A DNA stretch of 64,000 nt, taken from NCBI GenBank assembly GCA_964646425.1, contig CAZYEI010000001.1, positions 14,418 to 78,417 on the forward strand, given 5' to 3'. The stretch is from CAZYEI01 sp964646425. Lineage in GTDB: Bacteria > Bacillota_I > Bacilli_A > RFN20 > JAISJY01. The translations under genes were made by a program, and so were the position numbers. The notes under the pieces are model-generated. The model had not been told where the DNA came from, ran no database searches, and saw only the letters and a program-made list of their open reading frames with translations. Position 1 is the stretch's first letter; every line of letters starts with the position of its first letter. Of the stretch, positions 61,476-64,000 are shown piece after piece.

Positions 61476-63677
61476 TTAATCATCTAAAGGGTTAACATCA
61501 ATCGTTAAATTGACTTTGATATTTCCTTTCATTTTTTCTTTAATTTGATGTAATTTTTTTAAAACAGTTTCTGTATCTTTATATTTTAATAATAAGCGCA
61601 AACGATATTGATCGTTTAATTTTGCTAAAAAGGGTTCAGCAGGTCCTAACACTATTAAATCTGCTATTTTACATGATAATAAATAATTTTTTATTTCATA
61701 TGCTTTCTTTTCTAATAATTCTCTATTTTTAGATGACAAAATTAAAGATGTTAAGTAGCGATATGGGGGATACTTTCTTAGTAATCGATATTGCATTTCT
61801 TGGTTGTAAAAGCCCTCATAATCTTGCTTAGCTGCATATTTAATGGCATAATGGTCAACATTATTTGTTTGAATTATACCATACCCCTTTTTTGAGGATC
61901 TGCCACTTCTTCCAACAACTTGTGCTAACAAATCAAAAGTTCTTTCACTTGCACGATAATCTATTGATAAGCCAATATCGGCATTCAAAACACCTACAAG
62001 GGTAATATTTTCAAAGTCTAATCCTTTAGCAATCATTTGTGTACCTAAAAGAATATCATATTTCCCTTCACCAAAATCATCTAAAATCGTTTGATATTTT
62101 TTAGTTATAGTAGCAGAATCATAATCCATTCTAACAACTTTAGCACTAGGAAATAATTTATTAATCTCTTCTTCAACTTTTTGTGTGCCGAAGCCACCAC
62201 TTCTCAAATATGAGGAACCACATTCAGGACAATAAAATGATTTATTTATACTTAAGCCACAATAGTGGCATTTTAAGGTATTATCATTTTTATGATAAGT
62301 TAAAGGAACATCACAATGAGGACATTTAAAAGTATATCCACACGACTTACAAGTTACATTATGAGCATATCCTCTTTTATTTAACAATAATAGAACTTGT
62401 TCATTATTAACTAAACAATCATTAATTTTTTCGATTAATCTTTTTGAAAAAATAGAATAATTTTCTCTTTTTATTTCATTCAACATATCAATAATTTCTA
62501 CGCTTGGTAAACCATGCAAAGAAATCCGATTTTTTAAATATAATTGATGATAAACATTTTTACTTGCACGAGCCTTAGTTTCTAAACTAGGAGTTGCCGA
62601 TCCTAACAACACTTTTGCTTTATTTTGCTTTGCCCTAAAGATAGCTACATCCCGAGCATGATATCTAGGCATTGAATCTTGCTTATAGGCTTCACTTTGT
62701 TCCTCGGCGAAAATAATAATGCCAATATTGATTAGAGGAGCAAAGATGGCACTACGGCCTCCAATAACAACAGTTACTACTCCTCTTAAAATTCGACGAT
62801 ATTCATCATATTTTTCTCCATTAGATAGTCCACTATGAAAAACTGCAATGCAATCACCGACTCTTTCTTTAAATCTCCTAACCATCTGTGGAGTCAAAGA
62901 AATTTCAGGGACCAAAATTAAAACTTTTTTATTTTGCGCTAAATAATATTGAGTTAAACGAATATATATTTCAGTTTTTCCACTACCAGTTACACCTTCA
63001 AGTAAGAATGTTTTATCACTACTATTAATAATATCATTTATTGCGTTATTTTGTTCTTCCGACAAAATAACCTCTTTTTCTAGTAGTGGTACAATTTCTT
63101 GATATGGATTGCGATATACTTCTTTTTCAAATACTTCAATCAAATCTTTTTTTATTAACGCATTAACGACTGCATTAGTAAATGGGAGTTCACTTTTTTT
63201 GTAGCCATCGCTACCATAAGGAACCAAAAAATTTAAACATTCATCTTGTTTTGTTGTTGTTTTACATTTAGAAGATGTTGTTATCGTTCTCACATACTTA
63301 GCCATTTTCATTTTTACATGTTTATTTGAATTAGGCTTTAACGATGGAGGTAACATTGTTTGTAAGCAAGAAATTAACGAAGAAACTGTATTGTGTGCCA
63401 TATATTTTGCAACTTCCAATAATTCATCATTTAATAATGGTTTTTCATCAATTACATCAATTATTTCTTTAATTGAATAACCATTTTGGTCTTCGTATTC
63501 TTTTTTAGTTATATTTATATTTTCTACACTCATTACATACCCAACAAGCAAAGTATTATTAAATGGAACAGTAATTCTAACACCAGCTACTACATTTTTA
63601 TTTTCTGGTACTTCATAAGAAAAAGAAGTATCTAATGAAAACACCTGATGCTCAATTCGTACATTAGCAATTTTCAT
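61476..63677 (-). CDS. priA: Primosomal protein N' (replication restart helicase PriA)
   Basis: The 733-residue helicase reloads the replisome at stalled forks. The 3'BD domain is at about 1-110. Walker A is G-V-T-G-S-G-K-T-E at about 230. The zinc-binding Cys-rich insert is at about 440-485 (C-K-S-C-G ... C-P-H-C ... C-H-Y-C-G ... C-P-E-C-G), followed by the C-terminal helicase lobe (Q-V-V-G-R-S-G-R-S). The Walker B motif reads F-A-E-E-Q (Ala 324) where PriA normally has D-E-E-H, so the metal-binding Asp is lost. The start is the ATG at 63677 with AAAGGAGGG upstream. Confidence 0.94.
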   Translation of the reverse strand: MKIANVRIEHQVFSLDTSFSYEVPENKNVVAGVRITVPFNNTLLVGYVMSVENINITKKEYEDQNGYSIKEIIDVIDEKPLLNDELLEVAKYMAHNTVSSLISCLQTMLPPSLKPNSNKHVKMKMAKYVRTITTSSKCKTTTKQDECLNFLVPYGSDGYKKSELPFTNAVVNALIKKDLIEVFEKEVYRNPYQEIVPLLEKEVILSEEQNNAINDIINSSDKTFLLEGVTGSGKTEIYIRLTQYYLAQNKKVLILVPEISLTPQMVRRFKERVGDCIAVFHSGLSNGEKYDEYRRILRGVVTVVIGGRSAIFAPLINIGIIIFAEEQSEAYKQDSMPRYHARDVAIFRAKQNKAKVLLGSATPSLETKARASKNVYHQLYLKNRISLHGLPSVEIIDMLNEIKRENYSIFSKRLIEKINDCLVNNEQVLLLLNKRGYAHNVTCKSCGYTFKCPHCDVPLTYHKNDNTLKCHYCGLSINKSFYCPECGSSYLRSGGFGTQKVEEEINKLFPSAKVVRMDYDSATITKKYQTILDDFGEGKYDILLGTQMIAKGLDFENITLVGVLNADIGLSIDYRASERTFDLLAQVVGRSGRSSKKGYGIIQTNNVDHYAIKYAAKQDYEGFYNQEMQYRLLRKYPPYRYLTSLILSSKNRELLEKKAYEIKNYLLSCKIADLIVLGPAEPFLAKLNDQYRLRLLLKYKDTETVLKKLHQIKEKMKGNIKVNLTIDVNPLDD

Positions 63678-63680
63678 CAA

Positions 63681-64000
63681 ATCCCTCCTTTAATGTGCAT
63701 GATATTGTTTCAAATATTTTTCAGTTTCATTTAACTAAGAAATACAATATCTTTTAATTTTTTTGATAGTATATTAATTTTTCGAATAAAATTTTAAAAT
63801 AAAGATTCATCATTATTTCACTAATTTATTTTTTCAAAATATGATTAAAATAAATCATTAATATTTTTTTAACTATATCATAAATAATTATACAACAAAA
63901 ATACTTTATTTAAAAGAAAAACCTCTGGTTTTACTAAAAAAACAGTGTTAAGTTACAATACATGTGAGACTTTCTGAAACAGTTTAGACGAAATAATGAA
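63681..64000. other. Gene-free 320-base AT-rich stretch at the right edge
   Basis: I see no supported gene here. It must hold the priA promoter, but no clear -35/-10 pair stands out on the minus strand. On the plus strand a TACAAT at about 63953-63958 and an ATG at 63997 could be the edge of a divergent gene cut by the window; this is weak. Confidence 0.4.

Noticed and set aside
1..64000. CRISPR array, tRNA or rRNA genes, insertion sequences, integrases
   Set aside because: No regular repeat-spacer pattern, cloverleaf, rRNA-like stretch, transposase or integrase was seen on either strand.

Overview
The window is a 64 kb AT-rich piece of a Firmicutes chromosome. It reads as an uncultured, strictly anaerobic, fermentative relative of the Bacilli/Erysipelotrichia/Acholeplasmatales (Mollicutes-like) branch. 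Evidence is the very low GC, Gram-positive style lipoproteins with C-G-G or G-C lipoboxes, a T-box riboswitch, cre-like CcpA sites, Rho-independent terminators, FakA/Asp23, KhpA and YlxM, AdhE with Rex, and [FeFe] hydrogenases. No rRNA, tRNA, CRISPR array, IS element or prophage block was seen. Almost all genes are on the minus strand. None of the roughly 51 solid stop codons is TGA (TAA dominates, nine are TAG), and TGA does not seem to be used as Trp either.

Region 1 (1-20500) is a carbohydrate locus read right to left from a strong promoter at 20471-20499 that overlaps a near-consensus cre site. Order of transcription: carbohydrate-binding lipoprotein, solute-binding lipoprotein, a large CBM plus solute-binding protein broken by one in-frame TAA, two ABC permeases, an NHL/TPR/Yip1 membrane protein, a DUF5696-like exported protein, a second pair of ABC permeases, a GH16 laminarinase-like lipoprotein, and a cytoplasmic GH94/GH149/GH161-type phosphorylase. 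The likely job is surface capture and cutting of a beta-1,3-glucan, import of oligosaccharides, and phosphorolysis to glucose 1-phosphate. No ABC ATPase is encoded, so a shared MsmX-type ATPase is expected elsewhere. A further lipoprotein gene runs off the left end with its own promoter and LacI/CcpA-like operators.

Region 2 (20600-32750) is mixed: a PAP2-type membrane phosphatase, asnS behind a T-box leader, coaD, an unknown helical protein, an endolysin-like M15 peptidase, hflX, a PlsC-like acyltransferase, oligoendopeptidase F, a leucine-rich-repeat lipoprotein joined to trmD and rimM, and a TetR regulator.

Region 3 (32800-42300) is a compact core of housekeeping genes: rpsP-khpA; plsX-rnc-ftsY-(membrane protein)-ylxM-ffh with recG just upstream; and asp23-fakA. 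Genes that normally sit here in Bacillus (fapR, fabD, fabG, acpP, smc, rplS) are absent from the locus.

Region 4 (42400-49530) has a MarR-regulated heterodimeric ABC exporter, a GNAT-like protein, rpmB and a MATE exporter.

Region 5 (49530-57500) is a redox operon: rex, adhE, a 2Fe-2S thioredoxin-like ferredoxin, a PAS-containing sensory [FeFe] hydrogenase, a SpoIIE-type phosphatase and a second [FeFe] hydrogenase, behind one clear promoter. It links NADH sensing, ethanol formation and hydrogen sensing or metabolism.

Region 6 (57580-63680) is priA-rsmB-rlmN-rsgA-rpe. PriA carries an odd Walker B motif (A-E-E-Q in place of D-E-E-H). The last 320 bases hold no gene I can support.
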